Positions 34,065 to 42,537 of a stretch of DNA of 64,000 bases are shown in pieces. The DNA is from CAWINX01 sp963702055 (GTDB lineage Bacteria; Actinomycetota; Thermoleophilia; Solirubrobacterales; 70-9): the NCBI GenBank assembly GCA_963702055.1, contig OY969702.1, forward strand, positions 2,108,001 to 2,172,000, given 5' to 3'. The translations under genes and the position numbers were made by a program. Below the pieces are notes generated by a model. It saw only the letters and a list, made by a program, of their open reading frames with translations. It was not told where the DNA came from and searched no databases. Every line of letters starts with the position of its first letter. Position 1 is the stretch's first letter.

Positions 34065-35039
34065 GTGAGCGAGCCCAGGTCCGTCGCGGTGGTCGTCCCC
34101 AGCTGGAACTCGCTGGAGCTCCTTCCCCGGTGCTTGGGCTCGCTTGCCGGTCAGGGCGTGGAGGTCGAGCTGCTGGTGGTCGACAACGGATCGACAGACG
34201 GCACGGTCGGCTATCTGGAAGCGGAAAGCGTTCCGCACGTTTCACTGTCGGGCAACCTCGGCTTCGCCGCCGCCGTCAACTTGGGGGCGCGCCGCACTTC
34301 CTCGCCAGCCGTGATGGTGCTCAACGCCGACACCGCGCTGGAGTCTGGCTGCCTCGGCATCTTGGCGGAGGTGCTGGGTTCCGATCAGTCTCTGGGCGGC
34401 GTGCAGCCGCGGATCCTCCAGCTCGAGGAGGGCGGCCCCCGCGACCCCGCCGATCCGAGAACGCGCATCTACAGCGCCGGGCAGGCGCTGACCCGCGACG
34501 GCCGCGCGGTGGAGGTCGGCGCGGGGGAGACACAGCGCCCAGAGCATCTCGAGCGCCGCGAGGTCTTCGGGGTGTGCGGCGCAGCCTGCCTCCTGCGGCG
34601 GGAGCTGTTCGACGAAGTGGGCGGATACGACGAGAGCTACTTCTCCTTCTACGAGGACGTCGACCTCAACGTGCGGGCGCGGATCGCCGGCTGGCGCTTC
34701 GCCTACGTCCCGGAGGCGGTGGTCTGGCATGTCGGCAACGCTTCCTGGCAGGCGAGCTTCGAGCGCCCCGCTGCTGAAAATGCGAGGCTCGTCGCTCGCA
34801 ACCGGCTCGCCACCCAGATCAAGTTCATGCCGCTCGGCTCGGTTCCGCGGATCGCCGCGGTCGAGGTCGGGGCGCTCGGCCGCGCCGCGCGCCGGCGCCG
34901 TCTCCTCGCCACGCTGCGCGGCAAGCTCACGGCGCTTCGCCGGCTTCCTCAGTTGCTCAAAGACCGGAGGCGTTTGCGTCGCACGGGCGACCCGTCCTTG
35001 GCACAGCGCTGGCTCGGGCGCGGGATGGAGCAGCGATGA
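34065..35039 (+). CDS. GT2 glycosyltransferase (rhamnosyltransferase-like)
   Basis: The protein is 324 aa with a GTG start. VAVVVPSWNSLELLPRCLGSL, VDNGSTDGTVGYL, NLGFAAAVNLG and VMVLNADTALESG show a GT-A fold of the WsaE/RfbN-like class. The late segment YDESYFSFYEDVDLNVRARIAGWRFAYVP is conserved in this group. It starts a forward unit and overlaps the next gene by 4 bp. The divergent gene on its left shares an 79-bp intergenic region. Confidence 0.85.
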   Translation: MSEPRSVAVVVPSWNSLELLPRCLGSLAGQGVEVELLVVDNGSTDGTVGYLEAESVPHVSLSGNLGFAAAVNLGARRTSSPAVMVLNADTALESGCLGILAEVLGSDQSLGGVQPRILQLEEGGPRDPADPRTRIYSAGQALTRDGRAVEVGAGETQRPEHLERREVFGVCGAACLLRRELFDEVGGYDESYFSFYEDVDLNVRARIAGWRFAYVPEAVVWHVGNASWQASFERPAAENARLVARNRLATQIKFMPLGSVPRIAAVEVGALGRAARRRRLLATLRGKLTALRRLPQLLKDRRRLRRTGDPSLAQRWLGRGMEQR

Positions 35040-36991
35040 GGATCTGCCTGGCTTCCTCCGAGCACAGCTCGTGGGGAGGGATTGGGAATGAGACCCGCAG
35101 CCTCGCCGTCCTGCTGGGAGGCCGCCACGAGGTGACGTTCGTCCAAGTTGCCGAGTGCGACCCCGGCGGCGCCCCTCCAGCGCCTCTGCCTGGTGTGCGA
35201 GAGGTATCGGGCCGGCCCAGTCCGGATCTGGCTCGCCTCTCTTTCTCATGCGACTCGCACCGGGAGTCCGCCGCCCTGCTCGAGGCGATCGAGGGGGCAT
35301 ATGGCGATGCCGGCCCCGACTATCTCGAGGTAACCGACTACCACGCCAACGGTCTGGTGCCGTTACAGGCGCGCAAAGCCGGGCATCCACTTTTGCGCGA
35401 CACCCTGGTCGGCGTTCGAGCCTCCGCCACCGTCGAGTTGCTCAGCGTGCATGACGGGACGCTGTATGAGCCGGGGGTCGAGCTTGTATCCGCACTGGAG
35501 CGGGAGCAGTTCAGGCTCGCCGATCGGCTGCTCTGGCACGGCGGGGACACGCTGGACATGTACCGCCGCTACTACTCTGACGTGGACCTCCCGGAAGCTG
35601 TCCGAGTCCCGGCGGCTTTCGATCGCCCGGCAACTCCTCCCATCGCGGAGGCTCGCGACGTCGATCGACCGCTTGAGATTCTTTTTGTCGGGAGATTGCA
35701 GCGTTGCAAGGGCGCCCTCGATCTGGTCGAAGCATGCCTTGGGCTCGACGACGACAACTGGCGGTTGACGATGATCGGAGCCGACACGGCGACTGCGCCC
35801 GTCGGGCAGTCGGTTCGGATGACCATCGAGACGATGTGCGGGGGTGACCCTCGCGTCAACCTCGTGGAGCCAATCCCGTACGAGGAGCTGCAGCGGCGTT
35901 GGGTGGAGCACGACCTTCTCGTCGTCGCCTCGACTCTCGAGGTCTATGGCAACGTGGCGGTCGAGGCGATGCGAGCGGGTCTCCCAGTGCTGACCACGCC
36001 CGTCGGAGGGCCGGTTGGGATTGTCGAACATGGCGTCACCGGCTGGCACACCGATGGCCTCGGCGCCGAGCCGATCCGCCGTGCGCTGAGTCACCTGCTC
36101 GCGAACCGCGGCGAGGTGGAGCGCGTGCGGGCCTCGGGGGCAGTCTATGAACGGTTTCTACAACTCACCGATCCCGATCTCATCCTGGAGCGGTACGACC
36201 GGATGCTGACCGCCGCCACGGCGCCGCAGCCGCGACGCGTTACGCGGTCGGATCAGCCGCTGGTGACCGCCGTGGTGCCCTACTACCGTTCCTCCGATTA
36301 CATAGAGGAGGCGGTGGATTCGCTGCTCGGGCAGAGCCATCGCAATCTCGAGGTGCTGGTCGTCAACGACGGCTCCTTCGAGGAGGAGGACGAGATCCTC
36401 GATCGACTCGTGGCGGATCGCCGGATCGAGGTGGTTACGAAGCTGAACGGTGGCGAGTCTTCGGCGCGAAATCTCGGGATCTGCCTGGCGCGTGGCGAGT
36501 ACGTGGCGATGTTGGATGCCGACAACGCTTTTGAAGAGGACTTTGTCGCTCGCGCACTGGAGACGTTCCGTTCCGACCCGAGCCTCGCCTACGTCACTTG
36601 CCGGCTTCGCTTCGTACTGCCGGATGGCTCCGACTTCGAGTCAGGCGGCTACGTTCCGCTTGGAAACCGTGTGCTGGCCAATGACTCCTACGAGTCGAAC
36701 GACTCCAACAACTGGGATGGCGACACGGTCGCGCTCATTCCCCGGAGGATCTTCTCCGAACTCGGCTACCGCTATGAGCCGATCGCCGGCATGCAGTCGG
36801 ATTGGGAGCTGTACCGCCACCTCAGGGAGGACGGTAGGTTCGGCGCGGTGATCCCGGAGCTGCTGGTCAGGTACCGCGTGCGCCCGGAGTCGGTGTCGAG
36901 ATCCCACGGGTTGCCGTATTCCAAGCGTTCCTGGAATGAGGCCCGGTCGCGGCGCCGGAAACGGCGGATTCGATGGATCGGCGAAGAATGA
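35036..36991 (+). CDS. Bifunctional glycosyltransferase: N-terminal GT4 fused to C-terminal GT2
   Basis: The protein is 651 aa. Residues about 1-395 are a GT-B fold (GT4): ICLASSEHSSWGGIGNETRSL, LEILFVGRLQRCKGALDLVEA and the nucleotide-sugar-binding VVASTLEVYGNVAVEAMRAGLPVL with the E-x7-E motif. Residues about 405-640 are a GT-A fold (GT2): VTAVVPYYRSSDYIEEAVDSLL, VNDGSFEEED and MLDADNAFEEDF. Fusion implies that two sequential sugar additions are made by one polypeptide. It overlaps the upstream GT2 by 4 bp. Confidence 0.85.
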   Translation: MRICLASSEHSSWGGIGNETRSLAVLLGGRHEVTFVQVAECDPGGAPPAPLPGVREVSGRPSPDLARLSFSCDSHRESAALLEAIEGAYGDAGPDYLEVTDYHANGLVPLQARKAGHPLLRDTLVGVRASATVELLSVHDGTLYEPGVELVSALEREQFRLADRLLWHGGDTLDMYRRYYSDVDLPEAVRVPAAFDRPATPPIAEARDVDRPLEILFVGRLQRCKGALDLVEACLGLDDDNWRLTMIGADTATAPVGQSVRMTIETMCGGDPRVNLVEPIPYEELQRRWVEHDLLVVASTLEVYGNVAVEAMRAGLPVLTTPVGGPVGIVEHGVTGWHTDGLGAEPIRRALSHLLANRGEVERVRASGAVYERFLQLTDPDLILERYDRMLTAATAPQPRRVTRSDQPLVTAVVPYYRSSDYIEEAVDSLLGQSHRNLEVLVVNDGSFEEEDEILDRLVADRRIEVVTKLNGGESSARNLGICLARGEYVAMLDADNAFEEDFVARALETFRSDPSLAYVTCRLRFVLPDGSDFESGGYVPLGNRVLANDSYESNDSNNWDGDTVALIPRRIFSELGYRYEPIAGMQSDWELYRHLREDGRFGAVIPELLVRYRVRPESVSRSHGLPYSKRSWNEARSRRRKRRIRWIGEE

Positions 36992-36992
36992 G

Positions 36993-37334
36993 ATGACCGA
37001 CGAACGGCAACCATCCGACGAGGAGCGGCGCGTGGCCGAGCTGCTGCGCGTCAACAGCGAGCTGGCCGGCGAGATACGCGACCTCACCCTCGGTCGCCGT
37101 ATGGAGCCGCGGCGTTCTCAGCTGTCTGCCTCCCGCGGCGTCGCCAAGCTTCAGGCGGAGCGGGACTCGCTGGCCGGGGAACTCGAGTCCGTCGGCGGTC
37201 AACTCCGAGCCGTCGAGGGCGAGCGAGACGCCCTGCTCGCCCGCCGGGAAGAGCTGGAGCGCGAAGTGCTCCGTCTTCGCAGCGGCTGGGCCGGAATGCT
37301 GCGCCGCGCTCGGGCCCGACTGCTTCGTTCCTAG
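36993..37334 (+). CDS. Small coiled-coil protein beside glycosyltransferases
   Basis: The protein is 113 aa (ATG 36993, 1 bp after the upstream stop). It is almost entirely helical: RRVAELLRVNSELAGEIRDL, then KLQAERDSLAGELESVGGQL and EREELEREVLRL-like heptads. It ends with the basic SGWAGMLRRARARLLRS, which could bind membrane. Similar tails occur at the end of the methyltransferase at 29347. It may be a scaffold or ruler for the polysaccharide enzymes. No family is recognised. Confidence 0.6.
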   Translation: MTDERQPSDEERRVAELLRVNSELAGEIRDLTLGRRMEPRRSQLSASRGVAKLQAERDSLAGELESVGGQLRAVEGERDALLARREELEREVLRLRSGWAGMLRRARARLLRS

Positions 37335-38263
37335 CCTTCGTTGCGATGAAGTCGTAGCGAGAGAGCCTTGCGTGTCGAGATCTCAAGCAGCGGCGCCTCA
37401 GCCACTTCGCGGCGCCCCAGCCCGGTGCCCTCGTGCCAGCCGCGCAGCCGACCTCTCAGCCCCTGGGCGGTTCGGTTGAGCAGCAGCTGGCCGGCGCAGA
37501 TCGCGCCCTCGGCGGCGAGCACGCGCGCGGCGTCGCGCGGTCGCGACATCACCCCGTAGCGGCGCAGCATGTAGCCGCGGCTCCAGCCGGTGCGGAAGTG
37601 CTTCTCGGCGCTGTTCGCGCCGAGGCTTGCCGAATATGCGTGCAGGGCCCGCGCCTGCGGGGCGAGGCGACAGCCGGCGCCGCCGGCGCGCATCCGGAGC
37701 GCCAGGTCGAGGTCTTCGTAATAGAGGAAGATCCGCTCGTCGAAGCCGCCAACGGCCTCGAACGCGGCGCGGCGGTAGAGCGCCGCGCCGCCGGTCGGCC
37801 CCAACGGGGCGGGCGCCGTGGCGGCGATCCCGACGGGCTCCCCGTGCAGGTAGTCGAAGCCCATCAGCGTGCGATCGGCGATCACTCCGGCGGAGTCGAT
37901 CAGCCCGGGTCGGCGCTCCTGTAGGAGCACTCCGGCGACCATCTCGATTCCCTCTAGAAGGGAATCGAGCAGCGCCTCGACGAAACGCGGCTCGCACTCG
38001 ACGTCGTTGTTGAGGAGGACGATCGGATCGCCGGGTCGCTCGGCGATCGCCCTGTTCAGCGCCGGCCCGAAGCCGAGGTTGCGCTCCAGCTCGACCAGGG
38101 CAACCTCGGGAAACTCGCTCCGGACCCGCTCGATCGAGTCGTCCGTGGACCCGTTGTCGACGACGACCACGTCGAGCGGCCGGGACTGCTCACGCAGGCT
38201 CGCCAGCGCCCGCTCCAGGCGCTCGAAGCCGTTGAAATGCGGGATGTAGGCGGTGGGTCGCAC
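37331..38263 (-). CDS. GT2 glycosyltransferase
   Basis: The protein is 310 aa from GTG 38263 (VRPTAYIPHFNGFERLERAL), chosen because the family starts just before the first beta strand. VVDNGSTDDSIERV, NLGFGPALNRAIAE, IVLLNNDVECEP (DxD) and FDERIFLYYEDLDLALRM are visible. It resembles rhamnosyl/galactofuranosyl transferases. It is convergent with the coiled-coil gene (overlapping stops). Confidence 0.84.
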   Translation of the reverse strand: MRPTAYIPHFNGFERLERALASLREQSRPLDVVVVDNGSTDDSIERVRSEFPEVALVELERNLGFGPALNRAIAERPGDPIVLLNNDVECEPRFVEALLDSLLEGIEMVAGVLLQERRPGLIDSAGVIADRTLMGFDYLHGEPVGIAATAPAPLGPTGGAALYRRAAFEAVGGFDERIFLYYEDLDLALRMRAGGAGCRLAPQARALHAYSASLGANSAEKHFRTGWSRGYMLRRYGVMSRPRDAARVLAAEGAICAGQLLLNRTAQGLRGRLRGWHEGTGLGRREVAEAPLLEISTRKALSLRLHRNEG

Positions 38264-38310
38264 TAGGCATCGGCTTGAGATCGAGTCATAGGTGGGGGCT
38301 AGGAACCTTC

Positions 38311-38345
38311 TAAATAGGTAGTCTAGGCACAAGAATACCTATTTA
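38311..38345 (+). promoter_or_regulatory. Perfect 10-bp inverted repeat over the fic promoter/start
   Basis: TAAATAGGTA at 38311-38320 and TACCTATTTA at 38336-38345 are perfectly complementary with a 15-bp spacer. The right arm abuts the ATG of the Fic gene at 38346. A dyad in this position is a strong candidate for an autoregulatory operator; the Fic protein has a C-terminal winged-helix domain that could bind it. Confidence 0.65.
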
Positions 38346-39404
38346 ATGAAGACCTTTCGCGACTTGGACAAGCACCTTGGGATGGTCCCAGCCCGATCCG
38401 CGGCGGCGTTGGCAGAGGCTAGCGCCGGCCGAGGCCGCGAGGAGGCTTTTCGCAGACAGAATCCTCAGGTACTTCAAGGCCTTATGGAGGTAGCGCTAAT
38501 TCAGAGCACCGCGTCCTCCAATGCGATCGAGAACATTACGGTGGCGCCTGGGCGAGTCACCGAACTTGTGCAGGACAAGACAACACCCCGAAGTCGACCG
38601 GAGGAGGAGATCGCCGGATACCGGAAAGCGCTCGGCATGATCCATTCGAGTGCGGAGCACATCCCCCTCAGTACGTCGGTCGTCCTGCAGCTCCATCGGG
38701 ATATCTACTCGTTCACGCCAACGCCCGGTGGTCGTTTCAAGAACTCTCAGAATGAGGTGGCGCGATTCGACCGACAGGGGAACAAGCTCGGGGTTATTTT
38801 CAAGGGGCTCAGTCCCTTTGAGACACCTGCCGCGATGGATGAGCTGCACGAGCGCTTTGCCGAAGCGATTGACAGCGGGGAGCATTCCCCGCTGCTTCTG
38901 TCAGGTATCTACGTCTTCGACTTCCTGATGATCCATCCGTTCAACGATGGGAACGGTCGAATGTCGCGATTGCTGACATTGCTTCTCCTCTACCACTGCG
39001 GCCACGAGGTCGGTCGTTTTATCAGCCTCGAGAAGCTGGTCGAGGAAAGCAAGGAGACGTACTACGAGAGCCTCGAGAAATCGACCGCACGCTGGAGCGA
39101 GAGCGCCCATGACATCTGGCCTTGGCTCAACTACTTCCTCGGAATCCTCAATGCGGCCCATAAGGAATTCGAAGCCCGAGCAGGCGAGCTGATGGGGGGT
39201 CGTGGGTCAAAGGCCATGCGCATCAAGCTGTTCGTTCGGTCTCGCACCTCCGATGTGTTCACCTTCGACGAAGTCCATCAAGCGCTTCCCGACATCAGCT
39301 CGGATCACATCCGAGCTGAGCTCCGGAAGCTTCGAGACGCCGGCTTCATAGAGTCGCCCGGCCGTGGCCGCAAGGAGTGGCGTCGGCTTAGCGCCGACTT
39401 CTGA
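38346..39404 (+). CDS. Fic-family protein with inhibitory motif and C-terminal winged helix
   Basis: The protein is 352 aa. The core motif HPFNDGNGRMSRLL (residues about 198-211) contains all Fic catalytic and ATP-binding residues. Upstream, STASSNAIENI (residues about 57-67) matches the inhibitory (S/T)xxxE(G/N) helix, so AMPylation is probably auto-inhibited (class II). The C-terminal about 75 residues (VFTFDEVHQALPDISSDHIRAELRKLRDAGFIE) form a winged helix. It is accessory to the surrounding sugar genes, which run on other promoters. Targets are unknown. Confidence 0.88.
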   Translation: MKTFRDLDKHLGMVPARSAAALAEASAGRGREEAFRRQNPQVLQGLMEVALIQSTASSNAIENITVAPGRVTELVQDKTTPRSRPEEEIAGYRKALGMIHSSAEHIPLSTSVVLQLHRDIYSFTPTPGGRFKNSQNEVARFDRQGNKLGVIFKGLSPFETPAAMDELHERFAEAIDSGEHSPLLLSGIYVFDFLMIHPFNDGNGRMSRLLTLLLLYHCGHEVGRFISLEKLVEESKETYYESLEKSTARWSESAHDIWPWLNYFLGILNAAHKEFEARAGELMGGRGSKAMRIKLFVRSRTSDVFTFDEVHQALPDISSDHIRAELRKLRDAGFIESPGRGRKEWRRLSADF

Positions 39405-39452
39405 TCCGCCGCGGGTCGCTTCATGCGATCCCCTCGGTAGCCTTCGCGCGCG

Positions 39453-40526
39453 ATGGACGACCTCAAAGGCCTGATCCTCTCCGGCGGCGCCGGCACCCGC
39501 CTGCGCCCGATCACCCATACCTCGGCGAAGCAGTTGGTGCCCGTCGCCAATAAGCCCGTGCTCTTCTACGGGATCGAGGCGCTGGTCGACGCCGGCGTGA
39601 CCGAGATCGGGATCATCATCGCTCCCGAGACCGGCGATGAGATCCGCGAGGCGGCCGGGGACGGCTCGGCCTTCGGGGCGAAGATCACCTACATCGTCCA
39701 GGACAAGCCCGCCGGGCTCGCCCACGCGGTGCTCACCGCCGAGGAGTTCCTCGGCGACTCGCCCTTCGTCATGTACCTGGGGGACAACCTGCTGGCCGAC
39801 GGGTTGCGCGGTCTCGTCACCACCTTCCGCGAGGACGAGCCCGATGCGCTGATCCTGCTGACGCCGGTCGACGATCCCCAGTCCTACGGCGTCGCCGAGC
39901 TGGACGGCGAACGGATCGTCCGGCTGATCGAGAAGCCGAAAGACCCGCCGTCGAACCTCGCCCTGGTCGGTGTCTACCTCTTCAGCCCGGCGATCTTCGA
40001 TGCCGCCCGGGCGCTTGAGCCCTCCTGGCGTGGCGAGCTGGAGATCACCGAGGCGATCCAGGGGCTGATCGACGACGGCCGGCGGGTCCAATCGGAGATC
40101 GTCACCGGCTGGTGGAAGGACACCGGCCAGCTCGCCGACATGCTCGAGGCCAACCGGCTGGTGCTGGAGGAGATCGAAACACGCTTGGACGGCGACACCG
40201 ACAACTCGAAGATCGAGGGCCGGGTGATCGTCGAGAAGGGCGCGGTGGTGGCTGGCTCGGTCGTCCGCGGCCCCGCGGTGATCGGCGCCGGCGCCCGCAT
40301 CGAGGACGCCTACATAGGCCCCTACACCTCAATCGGCGACGACGTCCACATCAGCCGCTCCGAGGTCGAGCACTCGATCATCCTCGCCGGCTCGACGGTC
40401 GAGGACCTCGGCACCCGGATGGAGGCCAGCCTGCTGGGCCGCAACGTCAAGCTGACCCGCTGCGACGGCCTGCCGAAGACGCTGCGCCTGCTGGTCGGCG
40501 ACAACTCCGAGATCGAGCTGACCTGA
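39453..40526 (+). CDS. rmlA: Glucose-1-phosphate thymidylyltransferase, long form
   Basis: The protein is 357 aa. LILSGGAGTRLRPITHTSAKQLVPVANKPVLFY is the thymidylyltransferase start and MYLGDNLLADGL the metal site. The C-terminal about 100 residues form a left-handed beta-helix with hexapeptide repeats (VIVEKGAVVAGSVVRGPAVIG). This long RmlA type makes dTDP-glucose, the first step to dTDP-L-rhamnose; rmlD, rmlB and rmlC lie 2 to 4 kb downstream. The intervening genes are an ATPase and a toxin-antitoxin pair. Confidence 0.88.
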   Translation: MDDLKGLILSGGAGTRLRPITHTSAKQLVPVANKPVLFYGIEALVDAGVTEIGIIIAPETGDEIREAAGDGSAFGAKITYIVQDKPAGLAHAVLTAEEFLGDSPFVMYLGDNLLADGLRGLVTTFREDEPDALILLTPVDDPQSYGVAELDGERIVRLIEKPKDPPSNLALVGVYLFSPAIFDAARALEPSWRGELEITEAIQGLIDDGRRVQSEIVTGWWKDTGQLADMLEANRLVLEEIETRLDGDTDNSKIEGRVIVEKGAVVAGSVVRGPAVIGAGARIEDAYIGPYTSIGDDVHISRSEVEHSIILAGSTVEDLGTRMEASLLGRNVKLTRCDGLPKTLRLLVGDNSEIELT

Positions 40527-40575
40527 GCCCGGCTCAAAGCTGTACTCCGCCCGGCACCTGGGGAGAGATCTAGCG

Positions 40576-40619
40576 ACTTATAGGCAGTTATAGGGAAATG
40601 GCTATAACTTGCTATAAGT
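40576..40619. promoter_or_regulatory. 18-bp imperfect inverted repeat upstream of the AAA ATPase
   Basis: The arms 40576-40593 and 40602-40619 pair at 16 of 18 positions around an 8-bp spacer, built of repeated TTATAG/CTATAA units (ACTTATAGGCAGTTATAG on the left). The right arm ends 9 bp before the ATG at 40629. The length and symmetry fit an operator for a dimer or tetramer; a transcript of this region would also form a strong hairpin. Confidence 0.7.
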
Positions 40620-40628
40620 AACTAGAAC

Positions 40629-41798
40629 ATGGACCCCATCAGAAATCCCTATACCCCGAATGCGGGTTCACGCCCTCCCGAGTTGGCCGGCCGGGAGAGT
40701 GAGATCGAGCAGTTTGAGGTTCTTGTTGGGCGGCTTAAGCGAGGTGCCACCGAGCAGAGCATTGTCGTGCGAGGGCTGCGAGGCGTCGGGAAGACGGTCC
40801 TGCTCAATGCTTTTGAGGATCAGGCCGAGAGCGAAGGGTTCTTGACCTTCTACCACGAGCTGACCCCCGACACGAACCTCGTTGACGAACTCGCACGGGA
40901 CGCGGAGAGGGCGCTGGACAGACTCAGTCTCGGGGCAAGGCTGAGCGGTCGAATTCGTGGCGCTCTCGGACATCTGAAGACGATCAGGCTCACCGGTCCA
41001 GAAGGGTTTGGCCTCGCTGTTGACCTTCGCAGCGCGGATGAGGGAACGATCACGGCGGACCTCACCGACCTCTTGCTTCAGCTTGGTGCCGCCGTACGGG
41101 AGAACGGGACGGGGGTAGCGGTTTTTCTGGACGAGTTGCAGTTCGTGGACGAGGTTCAGTACCGGGCGTTGATCAGCGCGCTGCACCGCGCCACTCAGAA
41201 AGAGCTGCCGATCACGGTCGCCGGCGCGGCCCTGCCGCAAATTCCCCTCCTGACCGGGGAGGCGCGGTCATATGCCGAGCGGCTGTTCGACTTCCCGATG
41301 ATCGCGAATCTCGATGAGCAGGCAGCCACGACGGCGCTGGTTGAGCCGGCACGGCGACAGGACGTCGAGTACTCGCCGGATGCCCTGGCAAAGGCTCTGG
41401 AATGGACGGCCGGCTACCCGTTCTACATCCAGCAGCTCGGAAAGCACGCGTGGAACCTGGCTAACGAGTCACCGATTACCGCCGATGACGTCGAGCGAGC
41501 AATGCCTGTCGCGCAGGCCGCGCTTGACAAAAGCATCTACGAGGTTCGAGTGCAGCGCGCCACCGAGGGCGAGCGCCGCTATATGCGAGCCATGGCCGAG
41601 CTCGGGCCGGGCCCATACCGATCCGGACAGGTGGCGGAGAAGGCCGGTTACTCGGTTACTCAGGCTTCTCCCACCCGCCAGCAACTGATGACCAAGGGCC
41701 TGATCTATGCAACCGAGGACTTCGGCCACGTTGACTTCACAGTGCCGCGGTTCGCCGAGTTCATGCGTCGCTACATGCCGTATCAGGCACCCGATTGA
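40629..41798 (+). CDS. AAA/STAND-like ATPase with C-terminal winged helix
   Basis: The protein is 389 aa. NPYTPNAGSRPPELAGRE is followed by Walker A GLRGVGKTVLLNAF (residues about 50-64) and Walker B AVFLDELQFVDE (about 162-174), then a sensor-like VAGAALPQ. The C-terminal about 90 residues (YRSGQVAEKAGYSVTQASPTRQQLMTKGLIY) are a winged helix. ATPases of this kind with P-x-L-x-G-R-E starts occur next to defence and mobile genes, often with a DNA-binding tail. It lies between rmlA and the VapBC pair and has its own palindromic operator. The biological role is unknown. Confidence 0.72.
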   Translation: MDPIRNPYTPNAGSRPPELAGRESEIEQFEVLVGRLKRGATEQSIVVRGLRGVGKTVLLNAFEDQAESEGFLTFYHELTPDTNLVDELARDAERALDRLSLGARLSGRIRGALGHLKTIRLTGPEGFGLAVDLRSADEGTITADLTDLLLQLGAAVRENGTGVAVFLDELQFVDEVQYRALISALHRATQKELPITVAGAALPQIPLLTGEARSYAERLFDFPMIANLDEQAATTALVEPARRQDVEYSPDALAKALEWTAGYPFYIQQLGKHAWNLANESPITADDVERAMPVAQAALDKSIYEVRVQRATEGERRYMRAMAELGPGPYRSGQVAEKAGYSVTQASPTRQQLMTKGLIYATEDFGHVDFTVPRFAEFMRRYMPYQAPD

Positions 41799-41908
41799 AG
41801 GTCTTAGCGCGGCACGAGTTGGCGGAGCCACTCCGTGACTCGCTTGCGTGAACCGAACAAAACTGTAAAGTCCCAGCCCGTGTCGCAATTAGTGCTACAT
41901 TTGTGCAC

Positions 41909-42157
41909 ATGAGTCGTCACGTCTCGATTCGCGAGCTTCGAAACTCGACCGCCGCTGTCGTCTCCCAGGTGGAAGCGGGGGAACGGCTGACGCTGACGGT
42001 CAATCGCCGCCCGGTGGCCGACATCCTTCCGCACTCCGAGGGCCGTGATCCGTGGGTTCCTTCATCCGAATTGCGGCGCATCGTGCGTGAAGCGCCGGCC
42101 GACCCCGGTCTGCTCATCGATCTCAGAGAGGTCCGGGGCGCGGAGCTTGACGCTTGA
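41909..42157 (+). CDS. Phd/VapB-type antitoxin
   Basis: The protein is 82 aa (ATG 41909; a GTG two codons earlier is also possible). VSIRELRNSTAAVVSQVEAGERLTLTVNRRPVADILP is the Phd/YefM fold start with RPVA. The C-terminal part binds the toxin. It overlaps the PIN toxin gene by 4 bp (TTGA). The upstream region 41870-41905 contains an AT-rich stretch and a GTGCTACATTTGTGCAC imperfect dyad that could be its operator. Confidence 0.8.
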   Translation: MSRHVSIRELRNSTAAVVSQVEAGERLTLTVNRRPVADILPHSEGRDPWVPSSELRRIVREAPADPGLLIDLREVRGAELDA

Positions 42158-42537
42158 ACCGAGCGATCGCCGACACTTCGGTCTTCGTGGCTCAAGAGTC
42201 GGGCCGTGAGTTGGGCGAGCTTCCGGAGCAGATTGCCGTCTCCGTCATCACCGCCGCCGAATTGGAGCTAGGGGTACTGCGGGCCGCCGAGGCCGCCGCT
42301 CGCGGTCGGCGGCTGGCTACCCTCTCGCGGGTGCGGACTACCTACCCGTTGCTTCCAGTCGATCCTGAGGTGGCGAGCTGCTTCGCCCGCATTGCTTCGG
42401 CGGAGCTGGCGCGGGGGCGCCGCCTGCGTCGCCACGACACCTGGATCGCGGCGATCGCGCTGCGCCACGACGCCGCCGTGGTGACGCAGGACTCCGACTT
42501 CTCCTCTTTCGAGGAGGTTGAGGTGATCCAGGTTTGA
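42154..42537 (+). CDS. vapC: PIN-domain toxin (VapC)
   Basis: The protein is 127 aa. The TTG start is forced because the first catalytic Asp lies in AIADTSVFVAQ at residue 7. Other acidic residues are in SVITAAELELG, RHDTWIAAIAL and VVTQDSDFSSF. It is an endoribonuclease toxin paired with the upstream antitoxin. The stop overlaps the rmlD start by 4 bp, so rhamnose genes follow it in the same polycistron. Confidence 0.85.
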   Translation: MNRAIADTSVFVAQESGRELGELPEQIAVSVITAAELELGVLRAAEAAARGRRLATLSRVRTTYPLLPVDPEVASCFARIASAELARGRRLRRHDTWIAAIALRHDAAVVTQDSDFSSFEEVEVIQV

